NCBI GenBank assembly: GCA_011390275.1
Contig: JAABST010000020.1
Span: forward strand, 16,965 to 80,964
Source: Geitlerinema sp. S16
Lineage (GTDB): Bacteria > Cyanobacteriota > Cyanobacteriia > Cyanobacteriales > Geitlerinemataceae
Direction: 5' to 3'
Length of the DNA stretch: 64,000 nt
Made by a program: the position numbers and the translations under genes. The notes under the pieces were generated by a model. It was not told where the DNA came from. It worked only from the letters and a program-made list of their open reading frames with translations, and did no database searches. Shown one piece after another: positions 42,352 through 51,361 of this stretch (its first letter is position 1; each line of letters opens with the position of its first letter).

Positions 42352-43488
42352 GTGAGCTTCCAAACAGTCATACCCATGCATGAAGAGCGTGAAATTCCGA
42401 CGCGCCCAATCTTCGTTTTTGAGTCCAATAACATTCGCTACGGCTTCGATGCTCGTTATGTGCGTGAGGTGTTTTTCTTGCCGCAGGTCGAGACGCTACC
42501 GGAAGCACCGCGTGACATTATCGGCGCGATCGATCTACGCGGGCAGATTGTCCCCGTGATGGATCTCGAACTACGGTTTGGTTTCCAGGCGCGGGACTAC
42601 CAAATCACGGATAGTACGATCGTCTTTGAATGCGATGGTGTCCTGATGGCACTCGTGGTCAGCTCTGTATTTGCGGTACAAGATATACCGATCGAGGATT
42701 TTCGCGCGGCGCCGACCTATGGCCGCAGTGACTATGACGATGTGCCAAAATCAGAATCGAAACCGGCTAACGAAACGCTTCAGCGGCAACATCGATTCAT
42801 GACGGGCATTGCTCAAACTAAGGAGGGAGCCGTTCGTCTGCTGGATTGTTCCGAACTGGTTCACTATTCCCAAAGTCTCGATCTCGACACCCTGGAAGAT
42901 GAGGAAGGATTGCGACGTGCGCTGTGCGATCCCGAGGCGGTTCATTTACGAAAATTTTGCCCGAATGCCACCACCGAGGAGCGTGAGATCTTTCGTCAGC
43001 GGGCGATCGCGCTTCAGATGCGCCTTAACGATGATATTCAAACCGACAAGCTGCCGCTGGCGATCGTCGAGATTTCCAGCGAGTTTTTCGGGATTGACCT
43101 CAAGGCCGTACGCGAATTCTTTGAGGTGAAAAAAATTGTGCCGATCCCCTGTTGTCCCGATCATATTTTGGGCAACACCAACTTGCGAGGCGAAATTCTG
43201 ACAATCGTCTCGCTCCATGAGCTGCTCGGCCTACCCGCCTATACCCGTGAGGAGATAAGCAATGCGGTTGTGGTCATGGTCGATTCCACAATTTTTGGGA
43301 TCGCGATCGATGCCGTCTTTGACGTGATCCATCTGCGGCTAGAGGATCTCGCTCCAATCCCCACAGCTTTACAGGGTCACGATGACGAGTTTATCCGGGG
43401 TACGGCCTCCTATCGCAAACAGATGATTAGCGTGCTGGACTTGGAGGCGATCGTGAAGCGCGAAGTGTTAGTCGTCAACGATCGCTAG
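42352..43488 (+). CDS. Tandem CheW-domain protein
   Basis: 378 residues from a GTG at 42352. The first CheW domain spans about 20-165 (IFVFESNNIRYGFDARYVREVFFLPQVETLPEAPRDIIGAIDLRGQIVPVMDLELRF) and the second about 225-375 (LAIVEISSEFFGIDLKAVREFFEVKKIVPIPCCPDHILGNTNLRGEILTIVSLHELL). CheW domains bridge receptors to a CheA kinase; a two-domain form may link two receptors or act as a stand-alone scaffold. Together with the CheR-TPR gene it forms a partial chemosensory cluster. Confidence 0.94.
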   Translation: MSFQTVIPMHEEREIPTRPIFVFESNNIRYGFDARYVREVFFLPQVETLPEAPRDIIGAIDLRGQIVPVMDLELRFGFQARDYQITDSTIVFECDGVLMALVVSSVFAVQDIPIEDFRAAPTYGRSDYDDVPKSESKPANETLQRQHRFMTGIAQTKEGAVRLLDCSELVHYSQSLDLDTLEDEEGLRRALCDPEAVHLRKFCPNATTEEREIFRQRAIALQMRLNDDIQTDKLPLAIVEISSEFFGIDLKAVREFFEVKKIVPIPCCPDHILGNTNLRGEILTIVSLHELLGLPAYTREEISNAVVVMVDSTIFGIAIDAVFDVIHLRLEDLAPIPTALQGHDDEFIRGTASYRKQMISVLDLEAIVKREVLVVNDR

Positions 43489-43574
43489 GGGATCACAACT
43501 TACCCAACAAAGAGCATCGATCCCTAGGAGACGGGCGCGAACCCAATGCCACAGCAAGACGCCAACCCAGACAA

Positions 43575-44279
43575 CTAAACCCGACTCAGCAGGTCGCAAC
43601 CGTGAGTGTCTGTACCGCAGGTATTAAACAGGTGATGTTTGGCATTTAGGCGGCCAACCAGTTCGGTTTGGATTTCGCTAGGCGTCCAGGGAAGAACTTT
43701 GCGATAGGCATAGAAGGCTTCCGTTCCATCAATACCTAGGGCGGCGGCGGCGGGGATCAACTCCTCGGCGGCTTTGCGGTAGCGACAGGGATGAGCCAGA
43801 ACGGCGAGACCGTGGGCAGCATGAATGGCATCGATCACGTAGCGTGCATTGAAATCATTGCCGGTGACTTTTTCGCCTTGAAGATAGCGCTGCATGGCTG
43901 CATGACGAGGGTCGAAGCCATAGCCCAAGATATGCACTTCAGTACCGAGGAGTTCGGCGTTAATTTCGACGCCCGTCCAAAGTTGAGGCAGGGCGCGATG
44001 GGGATCGTGTTGGCGATATTCAGCTAGGGTGCTTTGCGCGAGGTGGTAGCCCAGGACGCTGTGGTGATCCGTGATGGCAAAAGCGTCGAGACCGATCGCG
44101 ATCGCTTGGGAGAGAATCTCATCCGGTTGCAGTTGGCCATCGGAGAAGACCGAGTGCATGTGAAAGTTGTAGCGAGTGGGGCAGCTATTTCGATCTAGAT
44201 GTTGGAAAATATGCTTGAGCGCCGCAACCTCTCGGGCAGCGAGGTGACTGGAAGCATTCGCTCGAGTCAAGAAAGCCAT
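43575..44279 (-). CDS. PHP-domain metal-dependent phosphoesterase
   Basis: 234 residues from the ATG at 44279 (MAFLTRANASS); an ATG at 44303 is also in frame but lies directly after a TACAAT box. PHP motifs are visible in order: YNFHMHSVFSDGQLQPDEI (HxH), AFAITDHHSVLGY, VHILGYGFDPRH, LAVLAHPCRY and CGTDTHGC. These supply a trinuclear metal site. Relatives hydrolyse 3',5'-nucleoside bisphosphates or short RNA, or histidinol phosphate; I cannot tell which. It stands alone after the CheW gene. Confidence 0.88.
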   Translation of the reverse strand: MAFLTRANASSHLAAREVAALKHIFQHLDRNSCPTRYNFHMHSVFSDGQLQPDEILSQAIAIGLDAFAITDHHSVLGYHLAQSTLAEYRQHDPHRALPQLWTGVEINAELLGTEVHILGYGFDPRHAAMQRYLQGEKVTGNDFNARYVIDAIHAAHGLAVLAHPCRYRKAAEELIPAAAALGIDGTEAFYAYRKVLPWTPSEIQTELVGRLNAKHHLFNTCGTDTHGCDLLSRV

Positions 44280-44464
44280 CGCATAAAAAATGTAAGAATT
44301 CATCTATTGTAACAATCTCTCAAGAAAGCGACAGGGTGCATTCTCGCAACTTCCTCTAAACGACGAGTTTGTTTGATGTCGTGATGTCGGTAAAGTTACG
44401 GTCGAAACTGGCACATCGATCGGCGAAAACTACGAGATTACGTTCCTACATTGCGATCAAAAAA

Positions 44465-44953
44465 TTAGTGATTTTGTACGCCATAATGGGGAATGCTCAA
44501 GAGGTCATAGTGTACATAACCCCAAAGACCTTCTGTCGGTGTTAGGATCTGCGCCCAATTTCCAGAGCTTCCAATACCAATGACTTCCGCCCCATTTGGG
44601 AGAGTCGTTAAGATATCGCCATCAGGTGCATTTCGGACATTGACATAACCATCAAGGTCTTGAGTTTGAACCGTGTAATGGTTTTTACATGAGTTTATAT
44701 AATTTGACGACACGAGCTGATTTGCCGCAACCATTAAAGTGGGTGATTCATGGATAACCACGTACCCATCCGATCGAACAGCAGTGTAGTGAAACTCCGT
44801 CATTTCGGGTAAATATCCCGCAAGCTCCCCCGTATTCACGTCAAACACACTTGTTTGACCATCATTTGCGATACGCGCACACCTCACTCCTTGGGACATT
44901 ACGGGCGTGGAGCATAACAGTAGCAAACCTAGAGCCAATAATACTTTTTTCAT
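44465..44953 (-). CDS. Secreted protein with bacterial SH3-like domain
   Basis: 162 residues from the ATG at 44953: a signal peptide MKKVLLALGLLLLCSTPVMSQ, a variable middle (AGYLPEMTEFHYTAVRSDGYVVIHES), and a C-terminal SH3-type module DLDGYVNVRNAPDGDILTTLPNGAEVIGIGSSGNWAQIL. SH3 modules often bind cell-wall peptides. The function is unknown. The gene and its upstream region are A+T-rich, unlike the rest of the window, hinting at late arrival. Confidence 0.85.
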   Translation of the reverse strand: MKKVLLALGLLLLCSTPVMSQGVRCARIANDGQTSVFDVNTGELAGYLPEMTEFHYTAVRSDGYVVIHESPTLMVAANQLVSSNYINSCKNHYTVQTQDLDGYVNVRNAPDGDILTTLPNGAEVIGIGSSGNWAQILTPTEGLWGYVHYDLLSIPHYGVQNH

Positions 44954-45268
44954 GAATTCTATTTTCTTACTTATGGAATAACATTTAATCATCACACTAT
45001 TGTGTTGATGTTCTGTTATTTCTTGACATGATTCTAGTCTAAAGGATTCGAGCAAAAATCAATATCAAAAGAATATTTCCTAAGAGTAGAAAAAATTGTA
45101 GATACACCATTATATATCTTGCTATTTTGCGAAAAAATACTGCAATTAGATTTCTAGAAATATATCTGCTTGTATTTCTACGCAATACAAATACTATGCA
45201 GTTATACAAAAAATTAAGTTTTATATAATTGCGATATGATCGAAATAACCCAGTTCCGAGGTGCGCCC
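44954..45268. other. A+T-rich intergenic region
   Basis: 315 bp of low-GC DNA without HIP1 sites between the SH3 gene and an antitoxin gene. It has no gene that I can support. A TATAAT box at 45224-45229, with a TTATAC about 16 bp upstream, may be the promoter of the antitoxin/toxin pair. Confidence 0.5.
45202..45229 (+). promoter_or_regulatory. Candidate promoter of the antitoxin/PIN pair
   Basis: TTATAC (45202-45207), a 16-bp spacer and TATAAT (45224-45229). Transcription starting about seven bases later would exclude an ATG at 45236, which supports the start at 45269 used here. Confidence 0.4.
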
Positions 45269-45514
45269 ATGAATCTGAGAGCCATCAAACACGGTCAAAC
45301 CATTCAACTGCTCGATCCCCTCGACCTTCCCGACGGTGAAATCACCATCACCATTCAACCTATCCAGCCCGACGCTTCCGACGCTCCCGAAACCTTTTGG
45401 GATGCGATGCAAAAATGGCGAGCCACGATTGACTGGGATGACTGGGACGATAGCGATCCGTGGGAAGGCGTCCGCGACCCGTCCCCTGGACGTGAATTTA
45501 GCTGGGATGATTAA
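45269..45514 (+). CDS. Antitoxin-like protein of a PIN toxin pair
   Basis: 81 residues from the ATG at 45269 (MNLRAIKHGQTIQLLDPLDLPDGEITITIQP), with CGAGGT before it. A short beta-rich N-terminus of about 30 residues looks like a SpoVT/AbrB-like or DUF-type DNA-binding antitoxin, followed by an acidic, tryptophan-rich tail (ATIDWDDWDDSDPWEGVRD) typical of toxin-wrapping segments. The PIN gene begins 12 bp later. Confidence 0.7.
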   Translation: MNLRAIKHGQTIQLLDPLDLPDGEITITIQPIQPDASDAPETFWDAMQKWRATIDWDDWDDSDPWEGVRDPSPGREFSWDD

Positions 45515-45525
45515 TGCTCTACTAG

Positions 45526-45942
45526 ATGCTGTACTTACTCGATACCAACATTCTGTCTGAAGCTCGCTGTAAACGTCCTAACCTGCAAGTGCTCAATGCG
45601 ATGGAACGCTACCGTCATCATTGCGCGATCGCTGCTACGACTTGGCATGAGCTGCAATACGGCTGTCAGCGCTTACCGGACTCACGCCGTAAACGCAAGC
45701 TGGTTGAGTATCTCGATAGTGTTTATCAAACTATGCCGATCTTGCCCTACGATTTCGCCGCAGCCCAATGGCACGCCGAGGAACGATCGCGCCTTGTCGC
45801 TCAGGGTCGAACTCCGCCCTTCGCCGACGGTCAGATCGCCGCGATCGCCGTCACGCAAAACCTGACCCTCGTGACCCGAAACGTGCGAGATTTTAGGATA
45901 TTCGACGGATTAACTCTCGAAAATTGGTTTGATGACCCGTAA
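45526..45942 (+). CDS. PIN-domain toxin (VapC-like)
   Basis: 138 residues: MLYLLDTNILSEARCKRPNLQVLNAM with the first Asp, ATTWHELQYGCQRLP with the Glu, TPPFADGQIAAIAVTQNLTLVTRNVRDFRIFDGLTLENW with the later Asp residues. This is the standard PIN layout of VapC-type RNases. It is 12 bp downstream of its presumed antitoxin and differs in sequence from the PIN protein at 29343. Confidence 0.92.
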   Translation: MLYLLDTNILSEARCKRPNLQVLNAMERYRHHCAIAATTWHELQYGCQRLPDSRRKRKLVEYLDSVYQTMPILPYDFAAAQWHAEERSRLVAQGRTPPFADGQIAAIAVTQNLTLVTRNVRDFRIFDGLTLENWFDDP

Positions 45943-45983
45943 TGATCCACACTAGCTTTTAGCCCCTCTTCACCAAAGCCCGC

Positions 45984-48779
45984 GTGGATCTCATCCTGTG
46001 CCATACCACCGCCGACTTCGATAGCCTCGGAGCTGCCGTCGGACTTGCTCGCCTGCGTCCCGGCTCCCGCATCGTCTTGACTGGCGGCGCACATCCCGGC
46101 GTCGAAACGTTTTTGCGGCTACACCGTGATGAATATCCCCTGATTGAACGCCGATCGGTGAATCCCAAAACCATCCGCTCGATCGCGATCGTCGATACCC
46201 AGCACCGCGATCGCATTGGTAAAGCCGCCGAATGGCTGGATTTGCCACAGTTGAAGACGATCGAAGTTTTCGACCACCACCTCGGCGCCCATAGCGACAT
46301 CCCCGCCACCGATCGCCACATCCACGACATCGGCGCGACCACCACCCTGATCGCCGAACACCTCCAAGCCGCAGATGTCACCCTTAATATTCACGAAGCG
46401 ACGGTGATGGCGCTGGCGATCCACGTCGATACCGGATCGCTGACCTACGATCGTGCCACCACCCGCGACGCCCTCGCCCTCGCGTGGCTGATGCAACAGG
46501 GCGCAAATCAACACATTGTCGCCCAATATATCGAACCCGGCCTCAGTACCGAACTGCAAGATCTGCTGGTGGTAGCACTCGATCACTACACCGCCCAGGA
46601 CGTGCGCGGCTACACCGTCGGCTCCGTCCTGCTCGAAACCGATCGCTATATCCCCGGCCTGTCCGGACTGGCTAGCCGCCTGCTCGAACTCACCGACAGC
46701 GACGCCCTAATTTTGGGTCACGCCTACGACACCAAATCCGGCAACAATCCCCGCTTTAGCGCGATCGGCCGCTCGCGTATCCCCGACACCGATCTAAACC
46801 CAATTTTCCGCGACTTTAGCGGTGGTGGTCATGCCAAAGCCGCCTCCGCCCAAATCGCCACCGACAGCCCCGCCCAAACCCTGGCGACCATCCTCGATCG
46901 GCTGATCGAAGGCATCCCGCAGCCGCCCGTCGCCCGCGACCTGATGTCATCCCCCGTCCGCACCATCCGCCCCGACACCACGATCGGCGAAGCCCACCGC
47001 ATTCTGCTGCGCTACGGTCACTCCGGCCTTTCCGTCGTCGATGACACCGACGCCCTCGTCGGCATCATTTCCCGCCGCGACCTCGACATTGCCCTCCACC
47101 ACCGCCTTGATCATGCCCCCGTCAAGGGCTACATGACCAACCAGCTCAAGACGATCGCCCCCGACACCAGCCTGCCAGAGATCGAAACCCTGATGGTCAC
47201 CTACGACATCGGACGGCTACCCGTGATCGATCGCGGCAACCTCGTCGGCATCGTCACCCGCACCGATGTCCTGCGCGAACTCCACCAGGACTACGTTACC
47301 GTCTGCCACCTCCCCCAATCCGGTTCCGGCCTTGCCTCCAAGCGCCCCACCCGCCTCGCTGACCTCGAAGCCCTCCTCTGGCAAACCCTCGAACAGCGCC
47401 TTCCGGACAAGCTGCGATCGCTCCTATTCGACACCGCCGAAGCCGCCGAAACGCGGGGGTGGCATCTCTATCTCGTTGGCGGAGCCGTACGTGATTTACT
47501 GCTCGCGACCTTTCGTGATTTAGATCAACAAGACCCCGCACACCACCGATCTAAAACCTGCGACGAGCCGATCGGTTTACTGGATATTGATCTGGTCGTT
47601 GATGGATTTCATCAGGCCGCCACGGTGGGAGCTGGAGTCGAGCTAGCCCAGGTATTGCAAGACAAATATCGCGGCGCAAAACTCGAAGTCCACGGCCAGT
47701 TTCAAACCGCTGCCCTCACCTGGCGCAAAGATCCGGTACTTGATTCGCTGTGGATTGATATTGCCACCGCTCGCACGGAATTTTATCCCTACCCGGCGGC
47801 GAATCCCGAAGTCGAAGCCAGTTCGATTCGCCAAGATCTCTACCGTCGTGACTTTACAATTAATGCCCTGGCGTTGCGTTTAACCTACCCGCGACGGGGC
47901 AAGCTTCTCGACTTTTTTGGCGGCACGATCGACTTACAAAATCAACAGATTCGCGTTCTGCATACCAATAGTTTTATCGAAGATCCGACCCGAATTTATC
48001 GCGCGGTTCGCTTCGCCGTACGTCTCGGGTTTGCGATCGAATCCCAAACCGAAGGCTATATTCGCCACGCGATCGACTCTGGTATTTACCCGCGATCGCA
48101 AGCCGAGAACGATCGCACCCCCGCCCTACAAACCCGCCTGAAAGCCGAACTAAAATACTTACTCCAAGCCCCCTACTGGAAACCGGCGCTGTTGATGCTT
48201 GCTGACCTCGAAGCGCTGCAATGTATCCATCCCAGTCTCCGGCTCACCCATAAAATCTGGTGGAATATTCGCTTAACTGATCGCTGGTTGCGACGCTTCG
48301 ATCCGGATGGCACGATCGCCCATTGGCAAGCCATTCTCGAAACGTTGCTCTCTCACCTTGCGCCTGAATTTCGCGGCTCGATTGCTCGATCGCTTCAGCT
48401 CCCCGACACCAGCATCACGCGCCTTCAAACGTTGGGGGAAACTCTCGAAACGGTGACGCAGGGTTTACAAAGTAGCACACGACCTAGCGAAATTTATTAC
48501 ACCCTAAAACCGTACGATCGGCTGACTTTACTCTTAGTTGTTTTACATTGTGATCGATCAGCACGGCGTAAAATCTGGGTCTATCTCAATCAATTAATCG
48601 ATGTAGCTCCGATTTTGAATGGGCGCGATTTGCAGCAGTTAGGATATAAGCCCAGTCCAGTCTTCAAAGACATCTTGGAAGATTTGTTAGTGAAGACGCT
48701 TGATGATGAATTGAACGATGCACAGAAAAATTCAAAAGAAATTGCGATCGCCTATCTAAAACAGCGATATCCTAACTAA
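45984..48779 (+). CDS. tRNA nucleotidyltransferase fused to DHH and CBS domains
   Basis: 931 residues from a GTG at 45984. An N-terminal DHH/DHHA1 phosphoesterase unit covers about 1-310 ([48 protein letters not shown]). Two CBS domains cover about 315-430 ([40 protein letters not shown]). The class II CCA-adding/poly(A) polymerase part follows, with [22 protein letters not shown] and [13 protein letters not shown]. The CCA part adds or repairs the 3' CCA of tRNA; the tRNA-Pro gene in this window lacks encoded CCA. The DHH unit suggests nanoRNA or phosphodiester cleavage and CBS suggests adenylate sensing. In cyanobacteria CCA- and A-adding activities can be split, so it may do only one. Confidence 0.93.
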   Translation: MDLILCHTTADFDSLGAAVGLARLRPGSRIVLTGGAHPGVETFLRLHRDEYPLIERRSVNPKTIRSIAIVDTQHRDRIGKAAEWLDLPQLKTIEVFDHHLGAHSDIPATDRHIHDIGATTTLIAEHLQAADVTLNIHEATVMALAIHVDTGSLTYDRATTRDALALAWLMQQGANQHIVAQYIEPGLSTELQDLLVVALDHYTAQDVRGYTVGSVLLETDRYIPGLSGLASRLLELTDSDALILGHAYDTKSGNNPRFSAIGRSRIPDTDLNPIFRDFSGGGHAKAASAQIATDSPAQTLATILDRLIEGIPQPPVARDLMSSPVRTIRPDTTIGEAHRILLRYGHSGLSVVDDTDALVGIISRRDLDIALHHRLDHAPVKGYMTNQLKTIAPDTSLPEIETLMVTYDIGRLPVIDRGNLVGIVTRTDVLRELHQDYVTVCHLPQSGSGLASKRPTRLADLEALLWQTLEQRLPDKLRSLLFDTAEAAETRGWHLYLVGGAVRDLLLATFRDLDQQDPAHHRSKTCDEPIGLLDIDLVVDGFHQAATVGAGVELAQVLQDKYRGAKLEVHGQFQTAALTWRKDPVLDSLWIDIATARTEFYPYPAANPEVEASSIRQDLYRRDFTINALALRLTYPRRGKLLDFFGGTIDLQNQQIRVLHTNSFIEDPTRIYRAVRFAVRLGFAIESQTEGYIRHAIDSGIYPRSQAENDRTPALQTRLKAELKYLLQAPYWKPALLMLADLEALQCIHPSLRLTHKIWWNIRLTDRWLRRFDPDGTIAHWQAILETLLSHLAPEFRGSIARSLQLPDTSITRLQTLGETLETVTQGLQSSTRPSEIYYTLKPYDRLTLLLVVLHCDRSARRKIWVYLNQLIDVAPILNGRDLQQLGYKPSPVFKDILEDLLVKTLDDELNDAQKNSKEIAIAYLKQRYPN

Positions 48780-48820
48780 AAGAACTTTCTTTTATAGGGT
48801 ATGCCTGTATTTTTACGCAC

Positions 48821-49504
48821 ATGAAATGGCCATTTTGGTTCCCCTATCCTAGTTCATGGCTCCGTGCTTTGATCTCAATGATTTGGGCGGTATGTTTTGC
48901 CTATGTGTTTTGGATTTTTGGTGCTTGGGGTTTGTTAATTGCCAGTCTAACCGATCGCTTAACGATTCTATTGATAAGCCTACTGCTCGCATTCCTCATC
49001 GGAGTCTATGCCTATGGACGAGTTTGTGACGCTTTTGTCTTTAAGAGAGAAAAAGTCTTGAAAAGAGGCTGGTTTATCTCTGGAAGAGCATCATGGGAAG
49101 GATTCTTAAGTCTCGTAATTCCAGCTCTTGCAATGCTGAATACCATTGTGGCTTTACTTCCCATTCATGACTATCCAATCTCTGACTATCTGGTCTACAA
49201 CTCTTCGGTTCATAGTCGCTATTTTGTCTACGAACGTCAATTACAGCCGCAATTCCAAGTCATATTATTCGGTTTACTCTATATTAGTGCGGCCTTTCTA
49301 TACCAAGCTGAATGTATCGTGAGGCATTGGTTGCAAACAAAACGAACAAAGAAAGCCATTCAGCAAACGAAAAAGATGATCCAACATCCAAAGCAAGAGA
49401 GAACTCTTAATCCGATCGAGCAAGAACTCAATCAACTCAAAGGACAATTAGGCTTGACGGTAATGAAAGATACTCGCCATTCCTCACGTAGACGAAAACG
49501 ATAG
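48821..49504 (+). CDS. Membrane protein of unknown function
   Basis: 227 residues with four or five hydrophobic helices (ALISMIWAVCFAYVFWIFGAWGLLIA, ILLISLLLAFLIGVYAYG, FLSLVIPALAMLNTIVALL, FQVILFGLLYISAAFLY) and a basic, glutamine-rich cytoplasmic tail from about 170 (TKRTKKAIQQTKKMIQ). No family is recognised. It lies 41 bp after the CCA gene, so it could be co-transcribed, and shares a bidirectional terminator with the Ctp protease gene. The sequence is somewhat A+T-richer than its neighbours. Confidence 0.75.
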   Translation: MKWPFWFPYPSSWLRALISMIWAVCFAYVFWIFGAWGLLIASLTDRLTILLISLLLAFLIGVYAYGRVCDAFVFKREKVLKRGWFISGRASWEGFLSLVIPALAMLNTIVALLPIHDYPISDYLVYNSSVHSRYFVYERQLQPQFQVILFGLLYISAAFLYQAECIVRHWLQTKRTKKAIQQTKKMIQHPKQERTLNPIEQELNQLKGQLGLTVMKDTRHSSRRRKR

Positions 49505-49509
49505 AACGG

Positions 49510-49546
49510 CTAAAACCGCTAGAAGTAATACTTCTAGCGGTTTTAG
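49510..49546. terminator. Bidirectional terminator between convergent genes
   Basis: A perfect 16-bp stem, CTAAAACCGCTAGAAG (49510-49525) and CTTCTAGCGGTTTTAG (49531-49546), with a 5-base loop TAATA. The TTTT and AAAA tracts inside the stem ends serve both strands. Confidence 0.9.
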
Positions 49547-49590
49547 TGATGAGCTAAGTGTTTATTAAGTGAATCGATTCAATTGGCGAG

Positions 49591-50835
49591 TTAGAGCTTA
49601 CCTTTGAGAGCTTCGATCGCGCGGGCATACTGCGGGTCATCCATCGTACCGATCGCCGTCCGATTGGCACGCAAGAAATCGCGCTGCTCCTCATTCAGCT
49701 CCACCACCAAATCGGGGGGAATTCCCTCTTTGTTAATGTCGCGATGATCCGGTGTGTAATACTTGGCGATCGTCACCGCCAGACCTGACCCCTGACCGAC
49801 GCCACGCACCGACTGCACCAGACCTTTACCAAAGGTTTGAGTTCCGATTAGCGTTGCTCGCTCATGATCTTGCAGCGCACCGGACAGAATTTCGCTCGCA
49901 CTCGCCGAACCGCCGTCAACCAAGACAACAATAGGCTTATCGGTTAAAGCTTGACCGTTAGCCCGTTCCACATCCGAAATACCTTGACGGTTCACGGTCG
50001 AGACGATCGTGCCATCATCAATCAACATCCGCGCAATTTCGACGCTGGCATGGAGCAAACCGCCGGGGTTCGCCCGCAGGTCAAGGACATAACCGGCAAC
50101 GCCATCCGCTTCGAGGGTTTCGATCGCCGTTCGCATTTCCTGAGCCGCGATCGCGCTGAACTGCGTTAAGCGGATATACCCGACCCGTCCGGGAATATCA
50201 TCACGCACCGAATAGCGTACCGGATGGATTTCGATACGCGCCCGCACAATCTCAAACTCCAGCTCTTTGCCGTCGCGGTTCACCGTCAGCTTGACGCTAG
50301 AACCGATCGGCCCACGAATCAGATTGACGGCAGCATCAATATCCATGCCGACCGTAGATTGACCATCAATCGCGATGATTTTGTCTTGGGACTGGATGCC
50401 CACATCAAACGCCGGGGTATCTTCGATCGGCGAAACGACAATTAAATCGTTGGTTTCTTCTTCCTGAGAAAGCTGGATACCGACGCCGGTAAGTTCGCCC
50501 GACGTATCAATTTGCATACTGCGAAACTCGTCGGGGTCCATGAAGCGCGTATAGGGGTCTTCGAGCTGACCCAGCATTTCGCGAATGGCATCGTAGGCTT
50601 GATCGTTGCCATCGTAGGATCGCTCTAGATAGTCCTCGCGTGTTGCCCGCCAATCAACTTGATTGAACGTCCCATCAACATAGGATTTATCAATAATTTG
50701 CCAGACTTCATCAACCAGTTCTTTCGGACTGTCCTGAAAGAATGCCTGCCCTTTCATGTGGATGCCAGCGCCGACGATCGCCGTTGCGCTTAGCATGACG
50801 ACGGTTGCGCCGACGACTAGTCCTCGAGTTGCCAT
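49591..50835 (-). CDS. Carboxyl-terminal processing protease (S41, Ctp)
   Basis: 414 residues. A hydrophobic signal/anchor at 4-24 (RGLVVGATVVMLSATAIVGAG) is followed by a PDZ domain (about 105-190, GVGIQLSQEEETNDLIVVSPIEDTPAF) and the S41 peptidase domain with RVGYIRLTQFS, VLDLRANPGGLLHASVEIA, VDGGSASASEILSGAL (catalytic Ser) and TFGKGLVQSV (catalytic Lys). Cyanobacterial Ctp proteases act in the lumen or periplasm; CtpA matures the photosystem II D1 protein. Which paralogue (A, B or C) this is cannot be decided here, so no symbol is given. Confidence 0.95.
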   Translation of the reverse strand: MATRGLVVGATVVMLSATAIVGAGIHMKGQAFFQDSPKELVDEVWQIIDKSYVDGTFNQVDWRATREDYLERSYDGNDQAYDAIREMLGQLEDPYTRFMDPDEFRSMQIDTSGELTGVGIQLSQEEETNDLIVVSPIEDTPAFDVGIQSQDKIIAIDGQSTVGMDIDAAVNLIRGPIGSSVKLTVNRDGKELEFEIVRARIEIHPVRYSVRDDIPGRVGYIRLTQFSAIAAQEMRTAIETLEADGVAGYVLDLRANPGGLLHASVEIARMLIDDGTIVSTVNRQGISDVERANGQALTDKPIVVLVDGGSASASEILSGALQDHERATLIGTQTFGKGLVQSVRGVGQGSGLAVTIAKYYTPDHRDINKEGIPPDLVVELNEEQRDFLRANRTAIGTMDDPQYARAIEALKGKL

Positions 50836-51361
50836 AGATTAGTTGTGTTTGTAGATTATGCGTTCTTTGGGATCGGACGGAGGGTGACGACGGCTAGCGT
50901 CGTACCATTGGACTGTATCCTGTGCCACAAACGCGGCGAGTGCGGCACGTGCTTTATCGTTCAAGAATGTTCGTGGCAGACGCTGAGAACACCGAGCCGG
51001 AGACTCGCTGCCTGGGACTCGTTGAAACAGACCCTCGCCTCAACCTCTACAAACTTCTAAACTCTGTTGCTAGACTGAGCCAAACCGGCATATCGAACCG
51101 CCGCGATCGGTCTCCTCACTTATACGAACTTTAACACACCTGATTCAAGGTTCCGCTGGGTTGAAAAGGTCGGTAATTCTTAACAAGACGCGTCATTCAT
51201 GAGCGAAAAAATTGGTCAAGATAGAACTGCGATTCGGTTTGATTAAGGTCGTGCTTCAGCATTGATCGCCGAATGGGTAGGCGCTCTGCTGACCATTTTA
51301 AATTTGGCGGCATCGAGACGCGACGTATAGCCTGAGACTGAGATTAGCAACACGCAACACA
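50836..51361. other. Divergent intergenic region
   Basis: 526 bp between the Ctp and pfkA starts. Short open frames in it have no recognised product. It presumably contains both promoters; I see no riboswitch or repeat. Confidence 0.45.
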
